Shown here: positions 14,939 through 15,106 of the stretch, one piece after another | Numbering within the stretch: position 1 is the stretch's first letter | Layout of the letters: every line of letters starts with the position of its first letter | Notes under the pieces: model-generated | Seen by the model: only the letters and a program-made list of their open reading frames with translations | The model's database searches: none | Told to the model about the DNA's origin: nothing | Made by a program: the position numbers and the translations under genes | From: Chloroflexota bacterium | GTDB taxonomy: Bacteria > Chloroflexota > Dehalococcoidia > Tepidiformales > Tepidiformaceae | NCBI GenBank assembly: GCA_963169135.1 | Contig: CAUJEQ010000289.1 | Location: 1 to 15,106 of the forward strand | Reading direction: 5' to 3' | Length of the DNA: 15,106 nt

Positions 14939-15106
14939 CTAGAGGTCCGTCCTCAAACTGGCGAGGAACTCCTCGTTGGTGGTTGTCCTCGCGATCCGTT
15001 CGAGCAGCCTTTCGGTCGCTTCGAGCTGGTTCGGCGAGTTCTGCGAAATCATAGCCGTCATGCGGCGCACGAGCCAGACACCTTTAAGTGTCTTTTCATC
15101 AAGCAA
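14939..15106 (-). CDS. rho: Transcription termination factor Rho, C-terminal end (5' part outside window)
   Basis: The frame read from 15106 to the TAG at 14941-14939 gives the last 55 residues of the protein. The sequence LDEKTLKGVWLVRRM, then SPNQLEATERLLERI, ending ARTTTNEEFLASL, matches the C-terminus of Rho, the hexameric RNA-DNA helicase that ends transcription. Only this tail is visible, so motifs of the RNA-binding and Walker regions cannot be checked. The M23 peptidase gene follows 136 bp downstream on the same strand. Confidence 0.88.
   Translation of the reverse strand: MLDEKTLKGVWLVRRMTAMISQNSPNQLEATERLLERIARTTTNEEFLASLRTDL

Overview
The window is ordinary, gene-dense, GC-rich bacterial chromosome. 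The gene content (GyrB and Rho flanks, a CoA operon with type III pantothenate kinase, B12-dependent MetH, a LysM/M23 envelope hydrolase and a siroheme-decarboxylase cluster) and the protein style suggest a member of the Chloroflexota, possibly near Dehalococcoidia/Tepidiformia. This placement is inference from style only. I see no mobile element, CRISPR array, tRNA or rRNA.

Layout: 1-609 (+) is the 3' end of gyrB, then a metallo-beta-lactamase-fold hydrolase (745-1497, +). Convergent to these is a tight three-gene operon on the minus strand (4904 to 1512): a fused two-domain Lrp/AsnC-like siroheme decarboxylase, a radical SAM/SPASM protein of AhbD/TIGR04053 type, and an AhbC/NirJ-type radical SAM protein. 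These are the enzymes expected for making heme (or heme d1) from siroheme. A CRP/FNR-like palindrome lies upstream of it. Next on the minus strand is coaX-coaBC (7177 to 5146), two steps of CoA synthesis. Then comes a VTT/TVP38-type membrane protein (8319 to 7423), divergent from a PAT/YncA-like acetyltransferase (8424-8951, +).

Full-length metH (12575 to 8976, minus) is preceded by a small two-helix membrane protein gene (12862 to 12617), which is divergent from a second GNAT acetyltransferase (12955-13467, +). Inverted repeats separate that gene from a convergent LysM/M23 endopeptidase gene (14802 to 13588, minus). The window ends in the 3' end of rho (minus).

The points most worth a second look are the siroheme-pathway operon (fused decarboxylase with a His/Gly-rich linker, a non-canonical AhbD-like partner and a CRP/FNR-type site), and a set of 7-bp tandem repeats in the coaX-VTT intergenic region, with a related CGCCAAG-core repeat downstream of gyrB. 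No clearly novel defence or mobile system is present. No gene-free stretch exceeds 300 bases; the longest gaps (4905-5145 and 7178-7422) are described under their sites and repeats.
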